A stretch of 64,000 nucleotides of DNA, taken from NCBI RefSeq assembly GCF_039710355.1, contig NZ_JBDKWZ010000008.1:62001-126000 (forward strand), in the 5' to 3' direction. The DNA comes from Rapidithrix thailandica (lineage in GTDB: Bacteria > Bacteroidota > Bacteroidia > Cytophagales > Flammeovirgaceae). A model generated the notes under the pieces. The model did not search any database. It was given only the letters and a program-made list of their open reading frames with translations, and was not told the origin of the DNA. This document shows, piece by piece, positions 25,946 through 35,476 of this stretch. How positions within the stretch are numbered: position 1 is the stretch's first letter; each line of letters starts with the position of its first letter. Position numbers and translations under genes: made by a program.

Positions 25946-27622
25946 TCATTCCTCCTCTAATTTATCCGCTATTTCCAGGTCTTCTTGTTTGGGCGTACCT
26001 TTTTCCAGCAGCATTTCTTTTTTCTCTTCCGGGGGTTCCGGTGTAGCCTTATGAGCGGTTTTCTTTTCCAGTGGGATTAGTTGGTCTTGTCTGCGTTTGC
26101 GACTAAGAATCACCGGAAAAGTGGGTTGTTCTTCAAAGCGGTTTTGGAATCCGGGTAAACGGGTAGCCGGCTCTTCCAGTTCATGTGGCGGGATAAATTG
26201 CGCATCCGGTTTGTATAAAAAGTGCATTTTTGACAACTTGTTGGAATCGGCAAAAACCATGACCATACTGCTACAGTCAATCTTGTTCATTCCCATAAAT
26301 ACCGAATCTTTCTCCGAAGCGACAAAATACAAGCATTGTCCGTTGCCATCCACATCTACTTTTTTGAGATAGGAACTGTCAAAATTGGCCACCATATTCC
26401 GGCCTTTGATCTGATTAAAATAATTTAATATACTGTCTTTTTGAATCAGAAAGGCATCCTGGTCCATATACATTTTCTCAATGGAGTTGTTGCGAATGGA
26501 GGCGGAAATGGTATCGGCCACAATTTGACTTTGATCCGACCAAAGCACGGGGTCATGGTAGAGGTATAGCATGGAATCCGAATACATATACACCAGGCTA
26601 TCGCATACTCCCAGCATCTGTTTGGAATAGATCATGACATTGTGATAGGCATAAAGGGTCTTTACATTGTTGACGGTATCACTGACGGAGATTAACGTGT
26701 CGGCGGCCAGGTACAAGGTATCATTATCACCGGGTCTTTCCATCAATGCTCTTCCGTATGCTTTGGAGTTTCCGGCACTTTTGGAGTATTCTATTTCGTC
26801 CGCATAGATATAGGAGTTTTCTTTGATACTGTACAAGCGAACATCTTTTTTGGCAAAGCCAACTCCTTGGTTTTTGTTGTCTCTTACATTGCCCGCATCC
26901 AGAATGTATTCCTCCGATTCGATATGGGTTTCTCCTCTGGAGGTAGTGGTAGAGGTTTTGGTATCGAACTCTCCCGCTTCTGTAATAACATCTCCGTCTT
27001 GGGTACTGATCAGGGTTTTTTTAGGAAAATAGGCCACTTCGTTGATGGTATTGTACACCAAAGTGTCCGTTTCCAGATGTTGTACTTTTACAGAATCATT
27101 TAATTCTACCTCCCCTTTGAAGGTCACAATTTGCTGAAACCGGTAGTAATAGCCTTTTTCACTGGTGAGTTCGGTCGTGTTCCGGGTCACTATTCCACCC
27201 GTTTGGTAGCGGGCATCCCCGGTCGCCATATCATAATATAGCCTGTCTGTAATCAAAGTAGTGCTGCTGTCTTTTAAGACCACTTCCTCCCCCCGCACTT
27301 CTGCAATTCCCGTAGCACTGGTGTAAATCAAGGTGTCTCCGGTAAGTGTTACGCCATTGGGATTTACAATGAGGATATTGCCGTAAGCCTTTAAGTTGTT
27401 GGTGACATCTTCCAGCAGGGCACGGTCACTGTACATCATGGTACTGTCCCGTTTCAGGGTTGCCCGCTTGGTGGAATCGCTGGTGAGTTCTTTGTGCGAA
27501 ATGCCATCCACCATCACATTCAGGTTGAGCTTTGCTGCCTTTACAATTTCAACCTTTGTGATCTGTGCCTGGGTTGTTTGTATGAAAAATATTCCTAAAA
27601 TTAATGCAATGATGTATTTCAT
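25946..27622 (-). CDS. OstA/LptA-like periplasmic protein
   Basis: A 558-residue exported protein. The signal peptide MKYIIALILGIFFIQTTQAQ is followed by OstA-like beta-jellyroll repeats (DGVTLTGDTLIYTS-type strands, for example NPNGVTLTGDTLIYTSATG and LITDRLYYDMATGDARYQ). The tail is low-complexity and charged with many Lys, Glu and Pro. LptA/OstA proteins carry lipopolysaccharide across the periplasm. The Bacteroidota form is much longer than the 185-residue E. coli LptA. It stands alone, divergent from tilS. Confidence 0.85.
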   Translation of the reverse strand: MKYIIALILGIFFIQTTQAQITKVEIVKAAKLNLNVMVDGISHKELTSDSTKRATLKRDSTMMYSDRALLEDVTNNLKAYGNILIVNPNGVTLTGDTLIYTSATGIAEVRGEEVVLKDSSTTLITDRLYYDMATGDARYQTGGIVTRNTTELTSEKGYYYRFQQIVTFKGEVELNDSVKVQHLETDTLVYNTINEVAYFPKKTLISTQDGDVITEAGEFDTKTSTTTSRGETHIESEEYILDAGNVRDNKNQGVGFAKKDVRLYSIKENSYIYADEIEYSKSAGNSKAYGRALMERPGDNDTLYLAADTLISVSDTVNNVKTLYAYHNVMIYSKQMLGVCDSLVYMYSDSMLYLYHDPVLWSDQSQIVADTISASIRNNSIEKMYMDQDAFLIQKDSILNYFNQIKGRNMVANFDSSYLKKVDVDGNGQCLYFVASEKDSVFMGMNKIDCSSMVMVFADSNKLSKMHFLYKPDAQFIPPHELEEPATRLPGFQNRFEEQPTFPVILSRKRRQDQLIPLEKKTAHKATPEPPEEKKEMLLEKGTPKQEDLEIADKLEEE

Positions 27623-27989
27623 CCTTTTTGTTGATTAAGCCCTGTTCAGGATTGTGTTTTCCAAAGTATTTCCCACCCGTTTGCCTTCATTTCGGCATGA
27701 CTAGCCATTTCTGAAAAGAGATGCTATACTTTTGTAGACACACAAACTTCTTCGTATGCTGAAAAATTTTGTTTTAAGAATGTAGTAAGTATTATTTTGC
27801 TCACTGTCATGCAAAGTTATTCTATTATACTTAAATCAGAAGAAACCGAGTACAGTTAAGGGCACACAAACTACTGAAAGTCTAAACGGAGAGAAGAGTA
27901 ACCGGAAGTAATTTGTTATAACTGATTGTAAATCAATCTTCTTTTTGAAAAAAAAAGTGTTTGTCTGGCGATAAATAAAAAAGGATTCT
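27623..27989. promoter_or_regulatory. Divergent promoter region ostA-like / tilS
   Basis: 367 bases without a gene. TACTTTTG at 27727-27734 fits the Bacteroidota -7 consensus TAnnTTTG, with TTTC at 27708-27711 in the -33 position (19-base spacing; consensus TTTG). It would drive tilS with a leader of about 250 bases that contains a 9-codon mini-ORF (MLKNFVLRM). This is weak support only. Confidence 0.35.
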
Positions 27990-29318
27990 ATGCTGGAACG
28001 TTTTGTAAATTATATTGCGACTCAGAAATTATTTTCCCAACAAGACCGGATCTTGTTAGCGATTAGCGGAGGGGTGGATTCTGTGGTGTTGGCCAGCCTT
28101 TTACAGGAAGCGGGGTATGAATTTGCCTTGGCCCATTGCAATTTTCAATTGCGGGGAGCGGCTTCCGGTGAAGACGAACAGTGGGTGACGGAGTTTAGCA
28201 AAACGTTACAACAACCTTTGTACCGTCAGACTTTCGATACAAAAACGTATGCCCGGCAACATGCACTTTCTATTGAAATGGCCGCCAGAGATCTGCGCTA
28301 TCGTTTTTTTGAAGCGCTTTGTCAACAGCATTCATTTGACCGGATTGCTACGGCCCATCATCTGAATGATTCTTTGGAAACGGTCTTGTTAAATTTGACC
28401 AAAGGAACCGGGATTTCCGGCTTGCGGGGGATCTTGCCCAAAGCGGGAAAAATTGTCCGGCCATTAATGTTTGCTTCCCGGGAAGAAATTGAATACTATG
28501 CCCGAAAGAAAAAACTTACCTGGCGGGAAGATGCCTCCAACCAGGAAGATATCTTTCAGCGAAACTTTTTACGGCATCATGTGGTGCCGGCTTTGAAAAA
28601 GATCAATCCCAACTTGGAAAGTGGTTTTTTGCGAACCGCTGAAAAACTGGCTGGCATCGAGGGCTTTTTTTTCGCCCAACTTGAAAGAGTGAGAGCGCAA
28701 GTTTGCCAGCAAAAAGGAGGCCTATTACATATTGATTTGCGAAAGCTGAAAACCCAACCGGAATACAAAACAGTCCTTTACTATATTTTAAAGGAGTATC
28801 AATTTCATTATGATCAGGTAAAGCAATTGACTGAAAATTTGCAAGGGACATCCGGGCGGTGGTTTTATTCCGGGCAATATCAACTTCTTCAAGACCGGGA
28901 AGAGTTAATTGTTTCTCCTAAAAACAACGAGCCATCTGCTTTCCATTTGCCAATTCACAAACCGGAAGGGAACTGGCAAACTCCATATGGCCAAATGCAG
29001 ATCGGCATACAAGAGGGCAAGTTCCGGATAGATCCCAATCCTGCGATTGCCTTATTGGACAAAGATACACTGTCCTTTCCCTTGACCCTTCGCCATTGGC
29101 GGTATGGAGACACCTTTTGTCCCTTAGGGATGAAGCAACGAAAGAAGTTAAGCGACTTTTTTATCGATTTGAAAATTCCTTTGCATGAAAAAGAAAAGAT
29201 TGTTTTGGTAGAAGACGCACAGGGGAAAATTGTCTGGGTAGTGGGTTTGCGTATCAGTGAGCAGTGCAAAATCACCAAAGCGACCCGGGAAGCAATTAAA
29301 ATGGAATGGCTTGGGTAA
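27990..29318 (+). CDS. tilS: tRNA(Ile)-lysidine synthase TilS
   Basis: A 442-residue cytoplasmic enzyme that converts C34 of the CAU-anticodon tRNA-Ile to lysidine, so it reads AUA. It shows the PP-loop SGGVDS at 26-31, AHCNFQLRGAASGEDEQWV (family motif H-x-N-H/F-x-L-R), and ATAHHLNDSLETVLLNLTKGTG. The C-terminal domain has FPLTLRHWRYGDTFCPLGM with K-K-L-S-D-F-F. Its length is normal for the long TilS form. It is probably essential. Confidence 0.95.
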   Translation: MLERFVNYIATQKLFSQQDRILLAISGGVDSVVLASLLQEAGYEFALAHCNFQLRGAASGEDEQWVTEFSKTLQQPLYRQTFDTKTYARQHALSIEMAARDLRYRFFEALCQQHSFDRIATAHHLNDSLETVLLNLTKGTGISGLRGILPKAGKIVRPLMFASREEIEYYARKKKLTWREDASNQEDIFQRNFLRHHVVPALKKINPNLESGFLRTAEKLAGIEGFFFAQLERVRAQVCQQKGGLLHIDLRKLKTQPEYKTVLYYILKEYQFHYDQVKQLTENLQGTSGRWFYSGQYQLLQDREELIVSPKNNEPSAFHLPIHKPEGNWQTPYGQMQIGIQEGKFRIDPNPAIALLDKDTLSFPLTLRHWRYGDTFCPLGMKQRKKLSDFFIDLKIPLHEKEKIVLVEDAQGKIVWVVGLRISEQCKITKATREAIKMEWLG

Positions 29319-29435
29319 CACATGAACTTCCGGATTGTTTTATCCACCGAGTGGGAGTATATCGTATAAAACAAAAGTTGCTTCTAAGTTAAAATCCTTA
29401 TTTTAGCCTTTACCGACCAAAACTAACAAAAAAAC

Positions 29436-29957
29436 ATGTTCAATCCGTTCAGAAAAACCTATTCAAGTCAAGAAAGAGCTACGTTTGAGTTCCTGTCTAA
29501 AAATCATTTTTTTGCACCGCTTGAAGATCATGAAAAAGCTGAATTTTTACCTTTTATGTATTTGCGAAAATACCAGAAAAATGAAGCGGTATTTTTCCGG
29601 GGCGACCCAAGCCAAGCTTTTTATTTGATCAAAAAGGGAGCCGTGTCACTGAACATCGATGTGGAGGACAAATTCGAAAACCTGGTAAAATTGCGGGAAG
29701 GGGATTCTTTCGGAGACAATGCTTTGATGGATTCGGCTTATAGGATATACAATGCCATCTGTGTATCGGAAGGCTGTGAGTTGTATGTGATTCCCACTAC
29801 GAATATTCAAGAGATTTTTGAAGATAATGTCAATATTAAGGCCAAGATGATGTATGCCATGGCCGAGTATTTTGATCGTTATTTTGCTTCTTTGTTTAAA
29901 GCATACAAGGAGTCATTCGGTTTTTTTGATTTGGGTAGGGCTTTTTCCAGGAAATAA
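29436..29957 (+). CDS. Cyclic-nucleotide-binding domain protein
   Basis: A 173-residue protein made almost entirely of a CAP-type cyclic nucleotide binding fold: YQKNEAVFFRGDPSQAFYLIKKGAVSLNI, then GDSFGDNALMDSAYRIYNAICV. The phosphate-binding cassette keeps the G-x-x-x-G/D-x-x-A-L pattern with an Arg in AYRIYNA, but the Glu of the classical F-G-E is Asp. There is no C-terminal HTH, so it is unlikely to be a transcription factor; it may sense a ligand and bind a partner protein. It lies between tilS and ctaA on the same strand. Confidence 0.75.
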   Translation: MFNPFRKTYSSQERATFEFLSKNHFFAPLEDHEKAEFLPFMYLRKYQKNEAVFFRGDPSQAFYLIKKGAVSLNIDVEDKFENLVKLREGDSFGDNALMDSAYRIYNAICVSEGCELYVIPTTNIQEIFEDNVNIKAKMMYAMAEYFDRYFASLFKAYKESFGFFDLGRAFSRK

Positions 29958-30090
29958 CGTATCGCAAACAGGAACAGGTGGTAAGCCTTGGAAAAATATT
30001 TATGAAATTCATTGCGCTATTGCCGCGTGTTTCCCCTTCCTTCTTCAATCCTTTTGAAAAAGCATCCTAACTGATGGCGTTGTCGCTCTT

Positions 30091-31119
30091 ATGCCCTATT
30101 TTTGTGGCAAAAACCGGAGAACCTTGCAAGAGGATAAAAAACAACATCGGAATTTCAGGCGCTTTGGCATGATCACGGTCATTGCAGTGTATGTATTGAT
30201 CATGGTAGGAGGTATTGTGCGTAGTACAGGCTCCGGCCTGGGTTGCCCGGATTGGCCCAAATGCTTTGGGCAATGGGTGCCCCCTACGGATGAAAGTCAG
30301 TTGCCTGAAAATTATCAGGAAATATACGCCATTCAAGGCAAGCAAATCGAAGTGTTTAATGCAGCCAAGACCTGGACGGAATATTTCAACCGTTTGGTTG
30401 GGGTGATTATTGGGATTTTTATCTTTATTACCCTGTTGCTTTCGTTTGCGTATTTCAAAAAAGACCCTCCCATTTTTTATTTATCCCTGTTGAGTTTCCT
30501 ATTGGTAGGTTTTCAAGGCTGGTTGGGATCGGTGGTCGTCTCCACCAATCTACACCCGGTAATGATTACCTTACATATGGCTTTGGCTTTGGTCATTGTC
30601 AGCCTGTTAATCTATGTAGTAGCGCGTTCCTATGCAAAAGTGGTGCAGATTGAAAAACTGGTGGACACCAAAGGAATCAACCGACTATTATGGTTGTGCC
30701 TGGCACTTTCATTGGCCCAAATCATATTGGGGACGCAAGTGCGGGAAGCGGTGGACATCGTAGCTTCTTCATTAGGTTATACACAAAGGGAGACCTGGAT
30801 TGAACGGTTAGGGATGGTTTTTTATGTACATCGTTCATTCTCTTTTTTGGTAGTGATCAGTAATGTCTTGTTGACCTATTTTATATACAAAAAATCCAAT
30901 GGATCAGGTATGATATATCGCTGGAGTGTGGGGTTGATGAGTATTTTGGGCTTGGAAATCCTCAGTGGCATTATCCTGGCCTATTTCAGTATTCCCGCAT
31001 TTTTTCAGCCGGTACATTTGTTTTTCGGCACGTTGATTTTCGGGATACAGTTTTTGTTGATTGTCATGCTTAACTACTATAAATTTACACCCAAGGCCTC
31101 TGAGATGGCTGGGGTGTAA
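30091..31119 (+). CDS. ctaA: Heme A synthase CtaA/COX15
   Basis: A 342-residue multi-pass membrane enzyme with about eight segments that oxidises the C8 methyl of heme O to give heme A. The signature GGIVRSTGSGLGCPDWPKCFGQWVP follows the first segment, and paired His motifs (NLHPVMITLHMA, YVHRSFSFLV) mark the heme sites. The start at 30091 gives a basic leader. It heads the oxidase assembly cluster; the next gene, for heme O synthase, supplies its substrate. Confidence 0.93.
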   Translation: MPYFCGKNRRTLQEDKKQHRNFRRFGMITVIAVYVLIMVGGIVRSTGSGLGCPDWPKCFGQWVPPTDESQLPENYQEIYAIQGKQIEVFNAAKTWTEYFNRLVGVIIGIFIFITLLLSFAYFKKDPPIFYLSLLSFLLVGFQGWLGSVVVSTNLHPVMITLHMALALVIVSLLIYVVARSYAKVVQIEKLVDTKGINRLLWLCLALSLAQIILGTQVREAVDIVASSLGYTQRETWIERLGMVFYVHRSFSFLVVISNVLLTYFIYKKSNGSGMIYRWSVGLMSILGLEILSGIILAYFSIPAFFQPVHLFFGTLIFGIQFLLIVMLNYYKFTPKASEMAGV

Positions 31120-31168
31120 AAAAACTACAAGATTTAACAAATAGTTATCAAAAGCGAAGTTCGTTGCA

Positions 31169-32071
31169 ATGATTCAAGAAAATGTATACGATAGCGCAGT
31201 GGCCTATCCAGGGCTTGCCTACAAAACAAAACAGTTTGTGGCTTTAACCAAGCCCCGATTGACTTCTGTAGTAGTGTTTTCAGGAGCCATAGGGTATTTT
31301 ATGGCTTTGCAAAGCTCTTTTGAATGGGGCCCCTTTTTAGCGTTTTTGTTGGGAAGTTATTTCATTACCGGAGCGGCCAATACCATGAACCAAGTGATTG
31401 AAAAAGACTTGGATAAATTAATGAGGCGCACCCTAAGCCGGCCATTGCCCACTGGCAACCTGAATGTGTCGGAGTCCATCATTTTTGCATTGGCCATGAC
31501 TTTGGCGGGGGCCATTTTGATCGGCACTTTTGTCAATATGTTGGCTGCGGGTTTGTGCTTGCTCTCATTAGTATTGTACTCCTTTATCTATACCCCACTT
31601 AAGCAGATATCGCCTATTTCGGTATTGGTAGGGGCGTTTCCCGGAGCTTTTCCTCCTTTGATCGGGTATGCGGCTGTGGCCAATGGCATTCCCGGTGAGG
31701 CGATCATTTTGTTTAGTATTCAGTTTATCTGGCAATTTCCGCATTTCTGGTCAATTGCCTGGGTGGGCCACGAAGATTATCAAAAGGCTGGCTTTAAAAT
31801 GTTACCTACCAAAGCCGGAAAGAGTTTTAATACCTCCTTCCAAATCATGTTATATACCTTGTTTTTGGTGCCTATGGGATTAATCCCCTGGTACTTTGGC
31901 ATGTCGGGTTGGGTGTCAGCGGTGGTAGCGGTGGCATGTGGGGCCTTCTTTTTATGGAAAACCATTGTATTGATGCGCACCGGGACGGATAAAGCCGCCT
32001 TGAAGATCATGTTTGCCTCTTTTATCTATTTGCCGGTAGTGCAATTGGCTTTTTTGATCGATAAAATCTAA
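31169..32071 (+). CDS. ctaB: Protoheme IX farnesyltransferase (heme O synthase)
   Basis: A 300-residue membrane prenyltransferase of the UbiA superfamily that adds farnesyl to heme B. The motif AANTMNQVIEKDLDKLMRRTLSRPLP is the N-D-x-x-D-x-x-x-x-R-T-x-x-R-P core with the first Asp as Asn-Gln-Val-Ile-Glu-Lys-Asp. The second region has WQFPHFWSIAW. About eight to nine segments are present. It acts directly before CtaA in the pathway. Confidence 0.93.
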   Translation: MIQENVYDSAVAYPGLAYKTKQFVALTKPRLTSVVVFSGAIGYFMALQSSFEWGPFLAFLLGSYFITGAANTMNQVIEKDLDKLMRRTLSRPLPTGNLNVSESIIFALAMTLAGAILIGTFVNMLAAGLCLLSLVLYSFIYTPLKQISPISVLVGAFPGAFPPLIGYAAVANGIPGEAIILFSIQFIWQFPHFWSIAWVGHEDYQKAGFKMLPTKAGKSFNTSFQIMLYTLFLVPMGLIPWYFGMSGWVSAVVAVACGAFFLWKTIVLMRTGTDKAALKIMFASFIYLPVVQLAFLIDKI

Positions 32072-32202
32072 GGGGCATTGCTTGTTTTATACAAGTGAAT
32101 GTTGGGATCTCCTGTCAAAGGAAGTAAATTTAACCGTTGAAGGTTTGGTGTGAAAAGCCAAATGTAAATCAGATAATTTAAAAGACTAATTAGAGAAGTC
32201 CA

Positions 32203-32805
32203 ATGAGCAATTCGATGGCAAAACAGTTTGATAATTCGATGATGAAAGAGGGAACCCGTAGGATGCACCCCAAAAAGTTTGGCTTATGGCTTTTTATGGC
32301 CAGTGTGGTGATGATGTTTGGAGGGTTTACCAGCGCTTATATCGTGCGGCAGGCAGAAGGGAATTGGCTTATATTCGAGCTGCCTACCCTTTTCTATTAT
32401 AGCACGGTAGTGATACTGTTGAGCAGTATTACCATGCATATAGCCCTGCATTATGCCAAGCAAGACAAACTGGATTTATTGAAGATTTTTATTACTGTTA
32501 CCAGTTTGTTAGGCGTGGCCTTTTTGATTCTGCAAGTTCAGGGCTGGAAGGAATTAATGGCGGTGGATATTAATTTCGGTGGTGAAAATGCCAACCCTTC
32601 CGGGTCCTTTTTATATGTACTTACCGGAGTGCACGGGGCACATATCTTAAGCGGGCTGATTGTATTGGCCTTCACCTTAATAGCTGTGTTTCAGTACAAA
32701 GTACATTCAAAGCGACTTACCCGTATTCAGATGTGTGCCACCTACTGGCATTTTCTGGATTTTTTATGGATTTATTTATTTATCTTCCTTTTGTTGAATA
32801 GATAA
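32203..32805 (+). CDS. Cytochrome c oxidase subunit III family protein (short form)
   Basis: A 200-residue protein with five hydrophobic segments and the subunit III core (PKKFGLWLFMASVVMMFGGF, GVHGAHILSGLIVLAF, TYWHFLDFLWIYLFIFLLL). This is the shorter of two adjacent paralogues, lacking the first two segments of the classical seven-segment protein. It could be part of the caa3-type oxidase or a stabiliser. Confidence 0.85.
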   Translation: MSNSMAKQFDNSMMKEGTRRMHPKKFGLWLFMASVVMMFGGFTSAYIVRQAEGNWLIFELPTLFYYSTVVILLSSITMHIALHYAKQDKLDLLKIFITVTSLLGVAFLILQVQGWKELMAVDINFGGENANPSGSFLYVLTGVHGAHILSGLIVLAFTLIAVFQYKVHSKRLTRIQMCATYWHFLDFLWIYLFIFLLLNR

Positions 32806-32896
32806 TTTTTTTGTCCTAAAATTGCGGATAATTCTGCGAATACCCTTGAAAAAATAGAATTAGTAAATTATCAGCATTTTCTAATAATTACAAATT

Positions 32897-33646
32897 ATGT
32901 CGACTACTGCTACTGTTGTTAAAACTCCAAAGAAGAGTATTTGGGATGGAGGAGTTTCCCCTCTGAAGGCGAGCTACGGAAAGTTGATGATGTGGTTTTT
33001 TCTGCTTTCGGATGCCTTTACTTTTTCAGCGTTATTAATTACCTACGGTACGATCCGTTTCATGCACCCGGCCTACGATGGCTTGTTTTCCGAGTTTACC
33101 TTTTCAGACCAACACTGGCCGATTCCGGAGAAAGTGTTTAATGCTTTCCCGTTTTTTCACGGAGTGGATATGCCTTTGATTTTTGTTGGATTGATGACAT
33201 TTATCTTGATCTTGAGTTCGGTTACTATGGTATTGGCGGTAGAGGCCGGCCATCGAAAAGATCAGAGAGATGTAGAGAAATGGATGCTTTGGACTGTGAT
33301 CGGTGGTATTACTTTCTTAGGTTGCCAAGCTTGGGAGTGGGGGCACTTTATCGTTGGTACAGGTACACCTACCATATTGAGCAATGGCGTGGCATTTGAA
33401 GGGGCGAACTTAACGCAAAACCAATACGGCCCTCCTTTGTTTGCGGATTTGTTTTTCTTTATCACCGGTTTCCACGGAACGCACGTATTGAGTGGGGTGA
33501 TCATTAATATTGTTATTTTCTACAATGTAGTGATGGGAACTTACGAGCGTAGAGGAAGCTATGAAATGGTAGAAAAAGTGGGCTTATACTGGCACTTTGT
33601 CGATTTGGTATGGGTCTTTGTCTTTACCTTCTTTTACCTTATCTAA
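32897..33646 (+). CDS. Cytochrome c oxidase subunit III
   Basis: A 249-residue multi-pass protein with the subunit III signatures GKLMMWFFLLSDAFTFSALL, LFFFITGFHGTHVLSGV and LYWHFVDLVWVFVFTFFYL. It is the second subunit III gene in the cluster, 91 bases after the first. The loop between segments (HPAYDGLFSEFTFSDQHWPIPEKVFNAFP) is long. It is expected to flank subunit I in the inner membrane. Confidence 0.9.
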   Translation: MSTTATVVKTPKKSIWDGGVSPLKASYGKLMMWFFLLSDAFTFSALLITYGTIRFMHPAYDGLFSEFTFSDQHWPIPEKVFNAFPFFHGVDMPLIFVGLMTFILILSSVTMVLAVEAGHRKDQRDVEKWMLWTVIGGITFLGCQAWEWGHFIVGTGTPTILSNGVAFEGANLTQNQYGPPLFADLFFFITGFHGTHVLSGVIINIVIFYNVVMGTYERRGSYEMVEKVGLYWHFVDLVWVFVFTFFYLI

Positions 33647-33694
33647 TCATTAAGTCGGACCTGTATAAAGAAATTTTGAAAATATAGCATTACT

Positions 33695-34018
33695 ATGGCA
33701 CACGATACTAATTTGTCACCCGAAGAGCAACATAAAAAGAACGTTAAGCATATTATTTTTGTCGCACTTCTTCTCTTCTTTGTGACGGTCATTGAATTTA
33801 TCTTGGCATTTATTTGGCCGGATACCTGGAACCGGGAGTTGTTGAATGGATTGTTCGTTGCATTGACTTTGGTGAAAGCCTTCTATATTGTTGCTGAATT
33901 TATGCACTTAAAGCATGAGGTGAAAACCTTAATCTGGTCAATAGGATTCCCTACGGTGTTTATCATTTGGTTGTTGGTCGCCTTGGTTTACGAAGGCGAG
34001 CATATGATCAGCTTCTAA
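33695..34018 (+). CDS. Cytochrome c oxidase subunit IV family protein
   Basis: A 107-residue protein with three hydrophobic segments (about 22-42, 50-66 and 77-98) and the family hallmark FMHLKHEVKTL, matching the COX4_pro / CyoD-type small subunit. It sits 48 bases after subunit III. Its role is stabilising the oxidase in the inner membrane. Confidence 0.88.
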   Translation: MAHDTNLSPEEQHKKNVKHIIFVALLLFFVTVIEFILAFIWPDTWNRELLNGLFVALTLVKAFYIVAEFMHLKHEVKTLIWSIGFPTVFIIWLLVALVYEGEHMISF

Positions 34019-34087
34019 TACGATTCTTGTGTTGCACAAACTGTAGAGAAGGAATTATTCAGGAATGTAAAGTTTGTTCGAATACAT

Positions 34088-34777
34088 ATGAAAAAATCTC
34101 TTCAAGCCGGTACTCTAATCATCATATTAGTCGTGCCGGCTTTTATCTTTATTGGCTTGCACTTATTTGGTGAAAATAAGTTTGACTTGCCGGTGTACGA
34201 TGGAAACCAGCCGGAAGACAAAGAATTGATGGTGTTCAACCCTAAGTCGGCCAATTGTCCGGATGTGGCAGGGGAACAACATCATATTCCGGAGTTTCAA
34301 TTGTTGAATCAAGACAGTAGTCAATTCCTGGCTGCGGAAGCGCTCAAAGGAAAGGTCTATGTAGCTAATTTCTTTTTTGCCCGTTGCCTGGGTATTTGTA
34401 TCAATATGACTTCCGAGCTTTTGCGGGTGCAGGATAAATTTAAAGACCATCCGGATGTTCGCTTGGTTTCCTTTACGGTTGACCCTAAAAATGACCGCCC
34501 GAAGGAGTTGAAAGACTATGCGGAACAGTACCGAATCGAAAGTCCTTTTTGGACCCTGTTGACTGGAGAAAAACAGGAGATCTACGACCTGGCACATTGT
34601 GGGTTTTATCTGGTGGCAAAACCCGCTGAAGAGGATCCCAATGATTTTATCCATAGTGATAAACTGGTGTTGGTCGACAAAGAAGGTAGGATCAGAGGAT
34701 ACTATAGTGGTACTGACCGGGAGGAAGTGGACCGGCTGATTCAAGAAATATTGGTCTTGCTACAAACCTATGAATAG
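34088..34777 (+). CDS. SCO family copper chaperone
   Basis: A 229-residue membrane-anchored periplasmic thioredoxin-fold protein. The copper/redox site is the Cys100-x3-Cys104 pair in FFFARCLGIC, with the third ligand at His189 (DFIHSDKLVLVDKEG). One N-terminal anchor occupies residues 5-25. SCO proteins load the CuA centre of oxidase subunit II. The subunit II gene is not in this window, so the target is encoded elsewhere. Confidence 0.92.
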   Translation: MKKSLQAGTLIIILVVPAFIFIGLHLFGENKFDLPVYDGNQPEDKELMVFNPKSANCPDVAGEQHHIPEFQLLNQDSSQFLAAEALKGKVYVANFFFARCLGICINMTSELLRVQDKFKDHPDVRLVSFTVDPKNDRPKELKDYAEQYRIESPFWTLLTGEKQEIYDLAHCGFYLVAKPAEEDPNDFIHSDKLVLVDKEGRIRGYYSGTDREEVDRLIQEILVLLQTYE

Positions 34778-34835
34778 GTGGAACCCAACTGATAAGTAAG
34801 CATATCGCTTTCCATATCTTAACATATTCAATCCT

Positions 34836-35420
34836 ATGAGCACCGTATCGCAAAAAGACGAAAAGAAATATCTCATACTCATCGGAGTGTTGTCTGTGGC
34901 CATTCCTTTGGTAGTAGCTGTCTTGTTATTTATGCCACAAACCGGCAAACTGGGCGATCTCGATGTGTCCTTTTTACCACATTTGAACGCTACTTTAAAT
35001 ACTACTACGGCTCTGTGTCTGGTAGCGGGTTACATGGCTATTCGCAAAAACAACCCCTCCCTGCACAAAACGCTGATGTTGTCCGCATTTGTGCTTTCTT
35101 CTATTTTCCTGATTTCTTATGTCATTTACCACTATCAGGGCGATCATACGTTGTATGGGGATTTTAATAGTGACGGGGTATTGACAGATGCTGAAAAAGC
35201 AGAGGCCGGACCGATACGGTTTTTGTATTATTTTGTGTTGCTTACACATATTCTTTGTTCTGTTTTTGTCGTACCTTTGGTCTTGTTAGCGATCTATTTT
35301 GCGCTGTCGAATAATTTGAGCCGACATAAAAAAATCGTGAAATGGACTTTTCCTGTTTGGACATATGTTGCTTTTACAGGAGTGATCGTGTATTTGTTGA
35401 TCAGTCCGTTTTACGCTTAA
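34836..35420 (+). CDS. DUF420 family membrane protein (CtaM-like)
   Basis: A 194-residue protein with about five hydrophobic segments and the DUF420 core: DVSFLPHLNATLNTTTALCLVAGY, IRKNNPSLHKTLMLSAF, then FVVPLVLLAIYFALSNNLSRHKKI. The paired H/N/K residues are typical. DUF420 proteins such as CtaM/YozB are needed to assemble heme A-containing oxidases in Gram-positive bacteria, which fits its place after SCO. An Asp-rich EF-hand-like loop (FNSDGVLTDAEKAEAG) lies between segments and is an unusual addition. Confidence 0.85.
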   Translation: MSTVSQKDEKKYLILIGVLSVAIPLVVAVLLFMPQTGKLGDLDVSFLPHLNATLNTTTALCLVAGYMAIRKNNPSLHKTLMLSAFVLSSIFLISYVIYHYQGDHTLYGDFNSDGVLTDAEKAEAGPIRFLYYFVLLTHILCSVFVVPLVLLAIYFALSNNLSRHKKIVKWTFPVWTYVAFTGVIVYLLISPFYA

Positions 35421-35476
35421 AATATTCAAGCTCTTTAACAACAGTAGAAGAAAAATCAGTGGATACTTTACCTACT

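Noticed and set aside
34163..34744. 193-residue minus-strand frame over the SCO gene
   Set aside because: Antisense to a gene with intact copper ligands; no motif or plausible start.
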